Assembly: GCF_000485595.1 (NCBI RefSeq)
Contig: NW_014577189.1
Location: forward strand, 66,379-96,829
Direction: 5' to 3'
DNA from: Priapulus caudatus
Taxonomy: Eukaryota > Priapulida > Priapulimorpha > Priapulimorphida > Priapulidae
Length of the DNA stretch: 30,451 nt
Shown in pieces: positions 18,733-28,429 of the stretch. The translations under genes and the position numbers were made by a program. The notes under the pieces are model-generated. The model was given only the letters and a program-made list of their open reading frames with translations, was not told the DNA's origin and searched no databases. The stretch's first letter is position 1; each line of letters begins with the position of its first letter.

Positions 18733-19174
18733 CGGTCCCCGCCTGCGTGAATGTACCTTATGGAACGACGTTGTACCATTTCTGCAGCAGGAATCAGGTA
18801 TATGATCATCCACTAAAGCGCCCACAATGATGCAAGCGAAGCTTCGTGCGTTTTCCTTTAAACAAACGAACGATAACTGTTTTGTGACAGCGTGAGTTGG
18901 TGAGGAGGGTGCATTATTCCCTGTGATAGTTAACTTTGTGATTTGATAACTTGCGGGGAATCGAGTAAAAACACTTTTGACGGTATTTAAATGAGGACTC
19001 TCGCCAACAGTTGATGTCTCCTTAAATTATAGTTGCGATTAAACTCACACAAGCAATCAGTTTTAATTTACAAACATGTTGTTCGTTTCAGAGAGCAGTG
19101 GATTGGGAGTCACGCCAACGGTAATCACAATAGTGACAGCTGCTATGTCGACTCTAGCGTTGATTTCGGTGTAA
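18733..19174 (+). pseudogene. 5'-truncated copy of the esterase gene (end of exon 3, exon 4)
   Basis: 18733-18797 matches the last 65 bases of exon 3 with one silent change, and its GTATAT donor is intact. 19092-19174 matches exon 4 with three changes: two silent and one Ser to Ala in the hydrophobic tail. Stop codon and acceptor are kept. Exons 1-2 and most of exon 3 are absent, so this cannot encode an esterase. It is either a partial duplication or an unmerged allele of the gene at 1963. Confidence 0.85.
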
Positions 19175-19823
19175 ATGTTAACATTTGCGCCTATGCCTAC
19201 GTCGCACTAACAATACATAACGAGCAATACATCACTAATTACGCGAATGGGATTCAACGCAATTTTCACATGGTAATTTAATTTCTCATTGGTGGAGTCG
19301 TCCTAAAGAGTTTTATTGAGATTGGCATTGACATACGGTGAGTTGTATACACTACAGAGGCATTATGAACATGAGTGGCAGTAACATGAGCAGGCACGTC
19401 GCCAGGCGGAGGCCTGGAAGTTCGGGCTTCAATATTATTTCCGTTTTTTTCATAAAGTATGGAATTAAACAGTTGCAATGTACTTTTTACTGTGTTTCAA
19501 ATGTTAAAATTTAATTCGCGAGCGTACACCATTTTCCATATTTATCCGTAGCATTTCAAATATTTTCGGGGGATGCCCCCTGGACCCCCACCAGGGGGAG
19601 GGAGAAACCCCCTCACATACTCTCCCTCCTTTACGGCGCTTCGCGCCTTCTATTCGTCATCCCGCTATTCGTGACTGTTCTTTAACATTAGTCAATCTAT
19701 GGCGACGGCCCTGGTGTGTGAGGCTGGCTCTTCGTATGGTCTCTCACACAGAATTTCCTCCGAAATCAAATAACTGCTTTTCTCTACTTTAATCATAGAC
19801 AATATGTATAAGCCACAATTCAG

Positions 19824-19841
19824 TTAGGGTTAGGGTTAGGG
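19824..19841 (+). repeat. Interstitial telomeric repeat (TTAGGG)3, duplicate
   Basis: Same array as at 6463, carried in the duplicated segment. Confidence 0.93.
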
Positions 19842-19932
19842 ATGTTGAAAACTATGTACTTTAGGAGTCGGCATTAAAATACTTATATATCTTATCGAAT
19901 TCTGACTTAGATTTTAATCGATTGAATAAAGT

Positions 19933-19942
19933 NNNNNNNNNN
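19933..19942. other. Assembly gap (10 N)
   Basis: Ten Ns. The ~85 bp before it (19848-19932) and the ~85 bp after it (19963-20048) are nearly identical and in the same order, so the gap separates two overlapping contig ends. Confidence 0.99.
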
Positions 19943-20096
19943 TAGTTAGCGGCTAATGTTTTAAAACTATGCACTTTAGGAGTCGGCATTAGAATACTTA
20001 TATATCTTATCGAATTCTGACTTAATTTTTAATCGATTGAATAAAGTACCTATTAAAAACAAAAAAATATGCTGTTTCTTTAGTTTGATGTTTTTG

Positions 20097-20098
<2 letters not shown>

Positions 20099-20137
<39 letters not shown>

Positions 20138-20215
20138 CGCTATTTCTTTCTCTCGATCGCTCTCTTTCGCGCGCGCTCTCTCTCTCTCTCCTTCTCCCTT
20201 CTCTCTTCCCCGCTC
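20099..20215. repeat. (TC)n microsatellite, interrupted
   Basis: CT runs broken by TTTTTCGC, GATCGC and GCGCGCGC. The long Arg/Glu or Leu/Ser frames over it are translations of the repeat. Confidence 0.95.
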
Positions 20216-20529
20216 TCACTCCACGCTCAGGTGTGGGGTGTTGGCGTACATTCGTGGCGATATGTGTGCTTATAAGCGTGCTGCAAGTGGGAAGATTTAA
20301 GTCAGTGGTAAATCACTCCCACTGTGTCATTAGTCATTAGTCATTAGTCAATAGGTGTAAATTAGCAAGACAGAAAAATTCAACCAGATAAATCACCGGT
20401 TGAATAATATTGCCTATTTCAATATGAGTAGATCGAGGCTGTGGCTGCAACGTTTCCCAGAGAGCGCGCGAAGCAACGACCAACACCGCTTGTCATCGCT
20501 ATTCAAGGTTTGCCGACATATGTTTCACC

Positions 20530-21223
20530 CAGGCCCGTCGGAGCCGCTACGGTTGGTACGGGATTGACCGTACCACTTTTCAGCCTAAAAAAAGAAAAAA
20601 AAGAGATGGAGAGGGAGAAGAAAAGAGAAGAGAAAATTAAAGGAGAGAGAGAGAGAGGGAGAAGAAAAAAGAAGAAAAAAGAAGAGAGAAGGTGGGAGGT
20701 TGATAAATATGATCATAGGCTGATCGTAGGCTTATCACCAGCTTAATGGAAGAACACGAACATCGAAGTGAATTTGCCTTTTTCCCATTATTATGAAACG
20801 CATTATCACATGAACCGAAGAACAGCATATATGCCACAAAACTTTTTCATCCAATCGCAAATCTTAAAAATAATATCTTCAAGAAACTGATAAATTAAGC
20901 TCGCCACCTGACCGTGAAACCTCCTATTTATAGGTTAGGGTTAGCAGCTTGACCTCAATTTCTATTTAATGAAGAGTAATTTGTCCTTTTTTGCAGTACA
21001 ATGAAAGGATAAAAAAATCACTGCATGATTTGCACTCCCAATTCAAAAAAAGTTCTTACCGAGGGAGGGGGATACCCGCTCCGCTCCCTCGCATCGTTTC
21101 CTGTCCCGTAATCAAATTTCTAAAATCTGGTCACCCTGTCTGCCCCTTCAAACCCCGCTGGGGGTTTCACCCCCAGACCGCCACTGAAACCGTACCACTT
21201 TAAAATTCCTTCCGACGGGCCTG
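20530..21223. mobile_element. Non-autonomous hAT-type element, 694 bp
   Basis: Perfect 13-bp terminal inverted repeats CAGGCCCGTCGGA flanked by the perfect 8-bp target duplication GTTTCACC (20522-20529, 21224-21231). CAGG-type ends and an 8-bp duplication are hallmarks of hAT. Subterminal GGTACGG/CCGTACC motifs occur near both ends. The interior holds a purine tract (20587-20695), a TTAGGGTTAG telomere-like bit (20934-20945) and C5/G5 hairpins (21153-21180). No transposase. Confidence 0.82.
20587..20695. repeat. Polypurine (GA/GAAA) tract
   Basis: About 100 bp of nearly uninterrupted purines inside the hAT-type element. The Lys/Glu-rich frame over it is not a protein. Confidence 0.9.
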
Positions 21224-21405
21224 GTTTCACCGTCAGGAAGTGCTGCACAGCAAATTTGACACGCGAGGAATTCTCCCACGTCGCAGCTTGTTTATGTAGA
21301 ATAACCGACTGACATATAGCAGGGGGTCCGTAGTCGGCATTTGTTTCTCTACCCCTTCCCTTCTCTCTCTAGTGTTTGTGTGTTGGGGGTAGTTGGGTGC
21401 TTGCA

Positions 21406-21418
21406 TGCGTGCGTCACG

Positions 21419-21454
<36 letters not shown>

Positions 21455-21455
21455 T
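21406..21455. repeat. (TGCG)n microsatellite in R2 copy b
   Basis: Regular GTGC tetranucleotide array matching 8944-9018. Confidence 0.95.
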
Positions 21456-21615
21456 CATTTTGTGTGTGATGAAGGGCGCATTGTAGGGGGAATTCTCTAG
21501 CTATATATCGTGTGCGAATAATGTACGAACAGGAAAGACTTTTTTACAACAAAATCTCGTGGCATAAAGAACAGAATAAATTGGATTAAATGTACTGTAC
21601 GTCACAGGCCGGGTG

Positions 21616-22181
21616 GCTCGTTTATTTTTCCCAGTCGACATAACATAGCGAAGAATTTAGCGCCTTCTGATTGGTTCTGATTGGTTCATCCTGCCTCCTG
21701 CAATATGTCATTGTGCTATTTCTTATAAAGTCTTTGTGGGGCGTGTGGATAGGAACACCGGCGTTATTCTGAAAGGCGCGGTGGTTCGAATGCCGTTTGT
21801 TTTTAAATTATTTCTTTGTTTTTCTGTATTTTTCTAATCTTTAATCCATTTAACTATTGTTTTCTAATTAACGGAAATACCTTCTGCATGATTGGATCTT
21901 ACAAATTAAATATTCTTCAACTGAAAAATTTCTTTTTTAATAATTTAATTTCATTTATAGTGTTAATTACATTTAATTAGGGTGTAGCGGGTTAGGGTTA
22001 GGGTTAACGGATCTAAGGGTTAGGGTTAGGGTTAGGGTTATTATTGCAAAATAATTGCAATTCTTCGCTATGTTACAAATGGGCGTTTGTTCTCTTGTCA
22101 AAGGCAAAGCAAATCGAAGCAGCCAATCAGAAGGCGCTAAATTCTTCGCTATGTTATGTCGACTGGGAAAAAAATACTCGC
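21616..22181. mobile_element. 566-bp MITE with 59-bp TIRs and 9-bp target duplication
   Basis: Left arm 21616-21674 and right arm 22123-22181 are inverted repeats. The outer 19 bp are imperfect (GCTCGTTTA.. against GCGAGTATT..) and the inner ~45 bp nearly perfect through CCCAGTCGACATAACATAGC. It is flanked by GGCCGGGTG at 21607-21615 and 22182-22190, and R2 copy a has a single GGCCGGGTG (9163-9171) at the same point, so insertion is demonstrated. The interior has TTAGGG units (21977-22040), a B-box-like GGTTCGAATGCC (21780) and a doubled TTCTGATTGG. A 9-bp duplication suggests Mutator- or Merlin-like mobilisation. No transposase. Confidence 0.9.
21991..22040 (+). repeat. Interstitial telomeric repeat inside MITE
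   Basis: Two blocks of (TTAGGG)2-4 separated by AACGGATCTAAGGG. Confidence 0.93.
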
Positions 22182-22903
22182 GGCCGGGTGACACAATAAC
22201 ACAATAACAAAGTATACGTAGGGCCTAACGCAATTTAGAGTTTGTGATTTGATAGGTTTTTTGGAAAGTTTCTAGCGCGTATTCGTTTTCTATTCTCTTA
22301 TCGGCAAACTCAAGGTATATCAATTACGATTTCAACATGTTTGGTGTAATAAACCTTTTTCGTATTCTATCATACAATAACCAATTATTTTTAGGTACTA
22401 TACTCATGCAAATCAGCTATTCAGCGTTGAAAAAACGTTTTTGTCGGATATGCAGACGTTTTTTTAGTTATTAAGACAATTTTATTGGCTTTCATTAAAT
22501 TTATTTTCGACAATCAGACGGCTTCAGACATATAAGCAAGCGAGTAAACAAATTGTGAGTTTCTCATGTTTCCAATGATAAAATGCTGCTACCGACAATC
22601 TACATAATCTGGTATAAAACCAACATGCTTAAATGTCCGTCTACAATAACTTAATTGCTTGTCCCTCTATTTGCTACCCTACTACGTGATTCTTAACCTT
22701 TTTGGCCCTACGACCCCATCAGACATTCTGGGTCAGTAGCGTGACCTCCGAAACAAAAATTGAAAAAACAGCCCGATTCATGAAAACATGTCTGCTAATA
22801 CTCAGTCAATGGGATGGCTGAAATTGCTTCACAGCCATCAGGCGATCAACAAAATTTCGGGCAAGTTAAGTGCTTTGGGCTTGTGGGCAACCAAATTTAT
22901 GAG

Positions 22904-23245
22904 TTACTTGACTGACCCTGGCAACTTTTCAAACACCATCGGCACTAACAAATCTCCATAACTTTCCTACGTCTTTCCTAAGGATCTCAGCCCTCGAACA
23001 TGACTTTCCGAACTGTCATAGAATTCGCGAAGGCTTACTGTTGTGGTTGTTGGCTTGGGCAAAGCCCGCAAGGCCTTCATGTATAGCTTGAGATCAGCTT
23101 ATGTGGTTGTCCGTAGCGCTTCTTGGGCAATTCTAACGCCTCCTTGTAGTTTGCGCTTGTTGCATAACTTTTGCTTTCTGCATAAGTTTCGTCATCTGTC
23201 CTCGATGCGCTCCTCTATAGTTGTCGTTCGCCTCCGCAGATCCAT
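22904..23245 (-). pseudogene. BEL/Pao gag fragment, copy 2
   Basis: Equivalent to 9873-10214: same length from ATG (23245) to a stop (TAA here, TGA in copy 1) and the same internal TGA at codon 18. Only a few substitutions separate the copies. Confidence 0.7.
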
Positions 23246-23691
23246 CCTGGTCACGGCACCACAATGTGGGGAATTGTAGGTTCACGATAGAAGTAAGAGT
23301 AAAACAGTACTCGTTCTTTGGATTCCACGAAGTGACTGGTTTATTATAGAGCGCACGTCCTACACAGAGCGCGGTAACGGGTTCACATTATAGTAATTTA
23401 TGCATAACTTCAGCGCACGGCGTACGTATACGCGAGGCGGGAACTTTTTATAAATGTTTTTTATGGTCCATTGTATGTTAATTCAATTTTTTTTACCTTT
23501 ATGCGACCAGACAACACGAGTGAAGAATGTTCTGAAGACTTTACACAATCCTTAAATTCTATTGTCTTTCTTCACGTAATGTTATTTACTAAATATTACG
23601 CTAGTGTAGGTTATCATAGCACATCACCCTCCATTGAAAATAGTAACGACCTCAGAAATAAATAAAAGGCTGGATTGCGCACATGGGTGTT

Positions 23692-23762
23692 CAGGGGTTT
23701 GAACCCTGATGATGCATGTTCAGCGAAGTAGAATATAGCGAAGTACCCATCGTGCCTAGCCA
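23692..23762 (-). repeat. tRNA-like (SINE head) sequence, copy 2
   Basis: Minus strand A-box-like segment 23762-23746 and T-arm CAGGG-TTCAAAC-CCCTG (23708-23692). The T-stem is intact, with one base changed in the loop relative to copy 1. Confidence 0.5.
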
Positions 23763-24036
23763 GCTCGTTGTACTGCTTTCCACCAGCGTATATCGATAAA
23801 GTCGAGCTGTGATAGACATAGACGGTAGCTGATATTTGTCTGTTTGATAGCCTGCTACAGATTGCGCAATAATCGCGCCGCTATGGTGCAGACTATATCC
23901 GATAATCTGTTCTCTAGCGAGACGCATTTCGTCATCATGACGTCACGGTGCTTGGCCTCCGGCACTATACGATCTTTGATCTACACTATACGTTACAAAC
24001 TCCACGACAGATGGCGCTCTCGCTCTGGCTCATTTA

Positions 24037-24537
24037 CCAATCGGGGGTGTCTATATTCAAGCCGGTACGGGAGATTACGGTACGCATATATTTGCTAATA
24101 TATTGACTAATCGTGCGTCAATAAACTCAATATTCACAGAGAGTATAGCTAACACATGTGACTATAGGTATCTAGAATTTTAGAAATTTAATCATCTGTA
24201 ATTCACTTCCGCGCGCATATATTTGGCATTTGCTAATATATTGACTAATCGTGCATCAATAAACTCAATATATATTCACAGATTCAAGCCGGTACGGGCG
24301 ATCATTTGCATAATATATTCTAGATACCTATAGACCCATGTGTTAGCTATGCTCTCTGTGAATATTGAGTTCATTGACGCACGATTAGTCAATATATTAG
24401 CAAAATATATGCGTACCGTAATCTCCCGTACCGGCTTGAATATAGACACCCCCTATACCAATCGGGAACCCTCGGACCATTCAACAGAATAGCTTTTCTA
24501 GGAATGATCGGAAGAGTCGAATGGGTTTTCCGATTGG
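24037..24537. mobile_element. 501-bp foldback element with nested inverted repeats
   Basis: Outer ends CCAATCGG/CCGATTGG lie between the 8-bp direct repeat CTCATTTA (24029-24036, 24538-24545). Inside, arms of about 136 bp (24043-24178 and 24317-24453) are ~95% inverted copies, for example TGTCTATATTCAAGCCGGTA and TATATTGACTAATCGTGC. A third partial copy in direct orientation lies in the loop (24214-24310). A second direct repeat, ACCAATCGGG, brackets the arms (24036-24045, 24457-24466), suggesting one insertion inside another. Confidence 0.75.
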
Positions 24538-24608
24538 CTCATTTACCTGTATCCTGAGTTGTACGAAGGGGGCGCTGCATGCAGTTTGTATACGTTATCG
24601 ATAAAAAA

Positions 24609-25778
24609 CGGGGTCTATGCGTGTGTGATAATAATAGGAATATATATCGATTTGGTACAAGCGTTTATCTATGAGATCGGGATTTGTGTTTTTATTCACT
24701 CCTGGCGAGATGTAAATTAATAAATCTATGCACGCTAATTTCAATATATAACGATCGATCCTCAGCCATCACGACATACAACGCGAAATATACGCGATAT
24801 ATACGGCGAACAATGTTTTTCGGCCGATCTTACGCGCTTAAAAATAACAGAGGCATGGCCTGCGTAGTAAAGTCCGATCTCAGCTAATTCACTTCGGCGG
24901 CCCCGTCATTTCCTGCCGCTGGCCAAAGTTGAGGAATGTCGCGCATGTCGCTAATCGCCTTAGCCACCCAAGGAAATAATTTTCTGCCGATCTTTCGCGC
25001 CGTGACAGTGGCATGCCCGAAGCAGATGTGCATGGGAAAATCCGATCTCAGAATTTTATTTCGGACGCAGCATCCCCCACAAGCCTATGCTAAAGTACTT
25101 GAGCAATGGCGCACAGGTCGCACGTCACCTCAGTCACAAGACAATGCTTTCCAGCCAATCTTGCGGGCTTTGAAAAGACAGAGCTAGGGCCAAAGGAGAT
25201 GTGCAGATCTCAGAAATTCACTTCGGCCGCAGCATTACGCCATTAGCTTCCGTACATGTGCAATAATGCGTAGGTCGTTCGTTGCCTTGGCCACCCAAGA
25301 CATTTTTTTTCGGCCATTATTTAAGCATACGATTTGTTTCGGTGTTTACGGATGCACAATATATCTCTCGAGAAGAAGAATATTTTGCAAAAATTATGTA
25401 TTTAAAATGAAGAGGAATTATCCAAGCTAGATTTATATGATAGCATTCCATCAGTAGACGTCACTTAAGAAATAGGAAAAAGACCTTGCTTGTAAGATCC
25501 CCGTTGCATATGAAAGTTAGTGCACAATCTGGCTACGATAGTGTGTGAGCGCATGCGCAATATCTCGCCCGAAAAGTTATACTTTGTGATGAATATGCAT
25601 TTAATATGGTTAGGGGGTATCTCAGCATAGATTTATGTAATAAATTGTTATCTGTAGACCTGTGCTTATAATTAGGAAAGCGCCCTAGCCTGTAGAGTGC
25701 AAAACTCCAACTTCATCCCCTTCCGTCCTTCCACTTGCCTCCATTGTGCCTCGCTCAGCCTCCTTCTTCTTCTACCGG
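24609..25778 (+). repeat. R1 repeat family, copy c
   Basis: Corresponds to 7695-8716 of copy a at about 97%, then continues with the CGCCCTAGCCTGTAGAGTGC segment that copy a lost at its 8717 junction. Has a 37-bp AT-rich insertion near 24777. Confidence 0.9.
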
Positions 25779-26033
25779 CCATACATGCCGTCGACTACGA
25801 CTATATATAAGGATAATGCCAAAACATATTTCTTCATAAGTTCTATGATTAATAATCTGTGATAATTTACTACTACTATTATTGCTACAACTGCTACTTT
25901 TACGACGACTACTGCCATTACAATTACTACCTGCAACTGTCATAATTTCTCGACAAGACCAATTTTACTTCTTATCCTTTGTAGACGAAAATAACGCACC
26001 TAACCTGCGCATACAATGCATTTCCAGATTTAA
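25779..26033. other. Low-complexity ACT/TAC-rich stretch
   Basis: Irregular TACTACTAT and GACTACTGCC triplets (25868-25935), then plain sequence ending in an A-run. No gene. Confidence 0.6.
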
Positions 26034-26041
26034 AAAAAAAC

Positions 26042-26116
26042 TAGAGACGAAATAATGCAACCGTAAGGGGGCATACTACAGTAACCGTTTTTCGTCTCTG
26101 AACTATTTCGTCTCTG
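26042..26116. repeat. Small inverted repeat AGAGACGAAATA
   Basis: AGAGACGAAATA at the left is inverted at the right (TATTTCGTCTCT, 26104-26115) with a second inverted half (TTTCGTCTCT, 26091-26100). Hairpin-like unit of about 75 bp. Confidence 0.6.
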
Positions 26117-26365
26117 GAGAAGGCTTTCTTTTGGTTTTTTTCGTTAAAATTCGGCACTAGAGTGCACTAGATTGTATTATAATTGTATTATACACGCAAG
26201 GTAGATGCATCCTTGACGAATAGAAGGCACCTATTGCCATCTTTTCAACGCTGTCGGCGTGCGAAAAGATACGAATCGGGTGAACGGACAAGTGCCGATA
26301 TGCGTTGCTGCACTGTTGAGTTGTGATTCATAAATCATCAGCAAATCCGTGGAACTGTTGTATCA

Positions 26366-26398
26366 TGCAAGTTCATGCAAGTTCAATGCAAGTTCATC
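26366..26398. repeat. Three ~10-bp direct repeats
   Basis: CATGCAAGTT, CATGCAAGTT and CAATGCAAGTT in a row. Confidence 0.85.
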
Positions 26399-26546
26399 TG
26401 CATTGTGTAGCAGCAAGCGTACGTTCAGTCAATACTGACTGGACAAAGTCTAAACGGTCGGTACGGACCAGTCTAAATAGTGCTAAATTATTCGATAGAT
26501 AAAGTTCCACAGGGTGAAACGTTTATGGGCTAGAATACGACTAAAG

Positions 26547-26729
26547 TCATGATTGCCGAACCTGGGTAAGCTGTTTAATGTTCTGGTAGAGCAGCTTTGA
26601 ATCTTTGAAGGCTGTTTCCCCATATTCGACAGAATTCACGTTCAAACTGTTTTCAAGCAATTTTCCACGCAGGCGTTCAGACGTAATTTTTGGTTGACCA
26701 CCATTTGTCTTGCCCGGATAAACGTGCAG
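26547..26729 (-). other. Unrecognised 60-codon minus-strand frame
   Basis: Between a TAA at 26730-26732 and a TGA at 26547-26549 lies an open frame without ATG. Its composition is protein-like (TSERLRGKLLEN, NVNSVEYGETAF, KDSKLLYQNIKQL). A TTGGTCAG acceptor-like sequence is separated from it by the 276-bp element inserted at 26734. It may be a terminal exon remnant or transposon debris. No family is recognised. Confidence 0.25.
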
Positions 26730-26733
26730 TTAC

Positions 26734-27009
26734 GCTGAGAGGGTCTATGTCCCCCAGGGTACTATCGGAGAGTACCCTGGGTACGGTTCGATATATCGGA
26801 ACGTACCCTGGTAGGCCTACTATCTAATATGCGGGACCGTACCTCGCCTACTCCACTAACGAGTCTAGGGAGTCGCCTACGGCTACTCGCTAACCCTAAC
26901 CCTAACCCTAACCATATCAGATAGTTACCTGCTAGGGTACGTTCCGATATATCGAACCGTACCCAGGGTACCCTCCGATAGTACCCTGGTGGACATAAAC
27001 CCTATGAGC
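26734..27009. mobile_element. 276-bp TIR element with telomeric core and 9-bp target duplication
   Basis: Arms of about 98 bp (26734-26831, 26912-27009) begin GCTGAGAGGGT and GCTCATAGGGT and stay nearly identical through CAGGGTACTATCGGAG, GGTACGGTTCGATATATCGG and AACGTACCCT. Perfect TGCAGTTAC duplications flank it (26725-26733, 27010-27018). The unpaired centre includes (CCCTAA)3-4 at 26890-26913. Non-autonomous. The 9-bp duplication and GCT- ends resemble the MITE at 21616. Confidence 0.88.
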
Positions 27010-27217
27010 TGCAGTTACTGACCAACGCGATTTGATCGTAGTACCGTATATTCACTGCACACGTTATATTTTCGGAGATCTACATATAAGTAGCTGTAAT
27101 CACCAGGTCATGTGCATATATATATTTTTAAATAGAGAAGGTATGCAAATTATTGCAACATGGTCCAGAAATATTCACTGTTTAATCGTGTACTGACAAT
27201 AGTCGTGAGGGTAGTCC

Positions 27218-27316
27218 ACTGATCTCTATAATAACTATTATAACGATTTTGTAACTTATATAACGATTTTATAACGATTTTATAACTTATATAACGATTT
27301 TATTATAGAGATCAGT
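27218..27316. mobile_element. 99-bp hairpin-ended element (family 2)
   Basis: Perfect 17-bp inverted ends ACTGATCTCTATAATAA surround tandem TAACGATTTT and TAACTTATA units. Shares ACTGATCTCTA with 11292-11333. The flanks show no clean duplication. Confidence 0.65.
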
Positions 27317-27441
27317 ATGGTAATCAGGGTGTTTTACAATTTGAGCCAAGACTTAGGTTACCAAAGTTTTTAGCCATCAAATAAGATTGAAAACCATTCG
27401 TCCACCTTTAAGTTATTGTGTGTGCCATTGTTATTATTATT

Positions 27442-27618
27442 ACCTCCGCCAAGGGGTTGGCAGGAGGTTATGTTTTCACCGGCGTGTGTTTGTTGGTTTG
27501 TGCGTGTACAGCCTAACTGAAAAAGTTATGGACGGATTGTCATAAAATTTTCAGGATGACTATAGTCCAGAAATCGCTTAACTTAGAATTGATGAGATTT
27601 TGGTGGTGATCCGGATCC
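27442..27618 (+). repeat. Interspersed repeat of the CCTCCGCCAAGG type
   Basis: ACCTCCGCCAAGGGG, GAGGTTATGTTTTCACCGGC, AAAAGTTATGGACGGATT, AAATTTTCAGG and GGTGGTGATCCGGATCC occur in this order. I recognise this as a repeat scattered through many marine animal genomes, but I am not sure of its formal name. The first 30 bp form a hairpin (ACCTCC-GCCAA against TTGGC-A-GGAGGT). Confidence 0.65.
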
Positions 27619-28084
27619 AATTAATTAATTATCTCGTAATGAATACGATAGTCCTATGTATTAGCTGACATCGGCAATCACAACTCAGCGTCGCCGCTTA
27701 CTTCTATACAACTGGAAAATATTTGCCTGCTCTAAATACGCACAATTACATCTCGTCCCACCGCACCGTAAAACCGCCACGTGTGTGGTCCCTGCGAAAA
27801 AACTTTTCCCAGTGTCATGTTAATGTGTTGACGCATGAACGCGGAATTTACATTATTGCCCTTCTGCTAACTGCCAATTGTGCATTCGGTATCTGAATGG
27901 TGTTTGCTCTAGACTGTGCATGGCCTCCATTATAGAAAACGCCTGACCTTTAGCGCTAATAATTGATAATTAACGAGACCATATGATATCGGTGGGGTTT
28001 TATGATGCAAGTATAGGCCCTGGTGCAATGTTTACGATACTTGCTGTGTGACTTGTTTGAGCTTTATTTTTTTTGTGCCTTACA

Positions 28085-28400
28085 ATGGTTAATGTTTTGG
28101 TTTATTGTCGTTTAATATTAGTGTTAGTTAGTTTACTTTAGCTTTAGTTTTTATGTTTAGTTTAGTTAGTTTAGTTAGTTTGGGTGGGTTGGTTTGGTTG
28201 TTTATTTAGTGTTAGTTTAATTTATGTTTAGTTGTAGTTTAGTTTAGCTTTGTTAGTTAGTTTAGTTTTAGTTAGTAGTTAGTTATAATTTAGCTATGAT
28301 AGTTTAGTTTAATTGAGTTTTAGTTTTAGTTTTATTTATTTGGTTTAGTTTAATTTAGTTTTAGTTTCAGTTTATTTGTATTTAGTTGTGAGTGATAGTA
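28085..28400. repeat. Degenerate TTTAG/TTAG tract, C-poor
   Basis: About 300 bp of GTTTAGTTTAGTTAG-like words with almost no cytosine. No constant period. Confidence 0.9.
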
Positions 28401-28429
28401 TAGTTTAATGCTAACACCATTGAGAAACG

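Larger units (their letters stand above)
18733..19932 (+). repeat. Duplicated segment, copy 2
   Basis: Copy of 5366-6563 that starts abruptly inside exon 3 and stops at the N gap. The DNA to its left (up to 18732) is unrelated to the first copy's flank. See the gene fragment entries for the exon content. Confidence 0.95.
21343..23956. repeat. R2 repeat family, copy b
   Basis: Second copy of 8888-10994, enlarged by the 566-bp TIR element at 21616 and lacking the SINE tail present in copy a. Confidence 0.93.

Noticed and set aside
20022-20300. Arg/Glu-rich and Leu/Ser-rich frames
   Set aside because: Both are translations of the CT microsatellite in opposite directions.
21770-21800. Functional tRNA gene at the GGTTCGAATGCC B box
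   Set aside because: The T-stem has a G-G clash at 53/61, and no D-arm or anticodon arm is found upstream. It lies inside a MITE.
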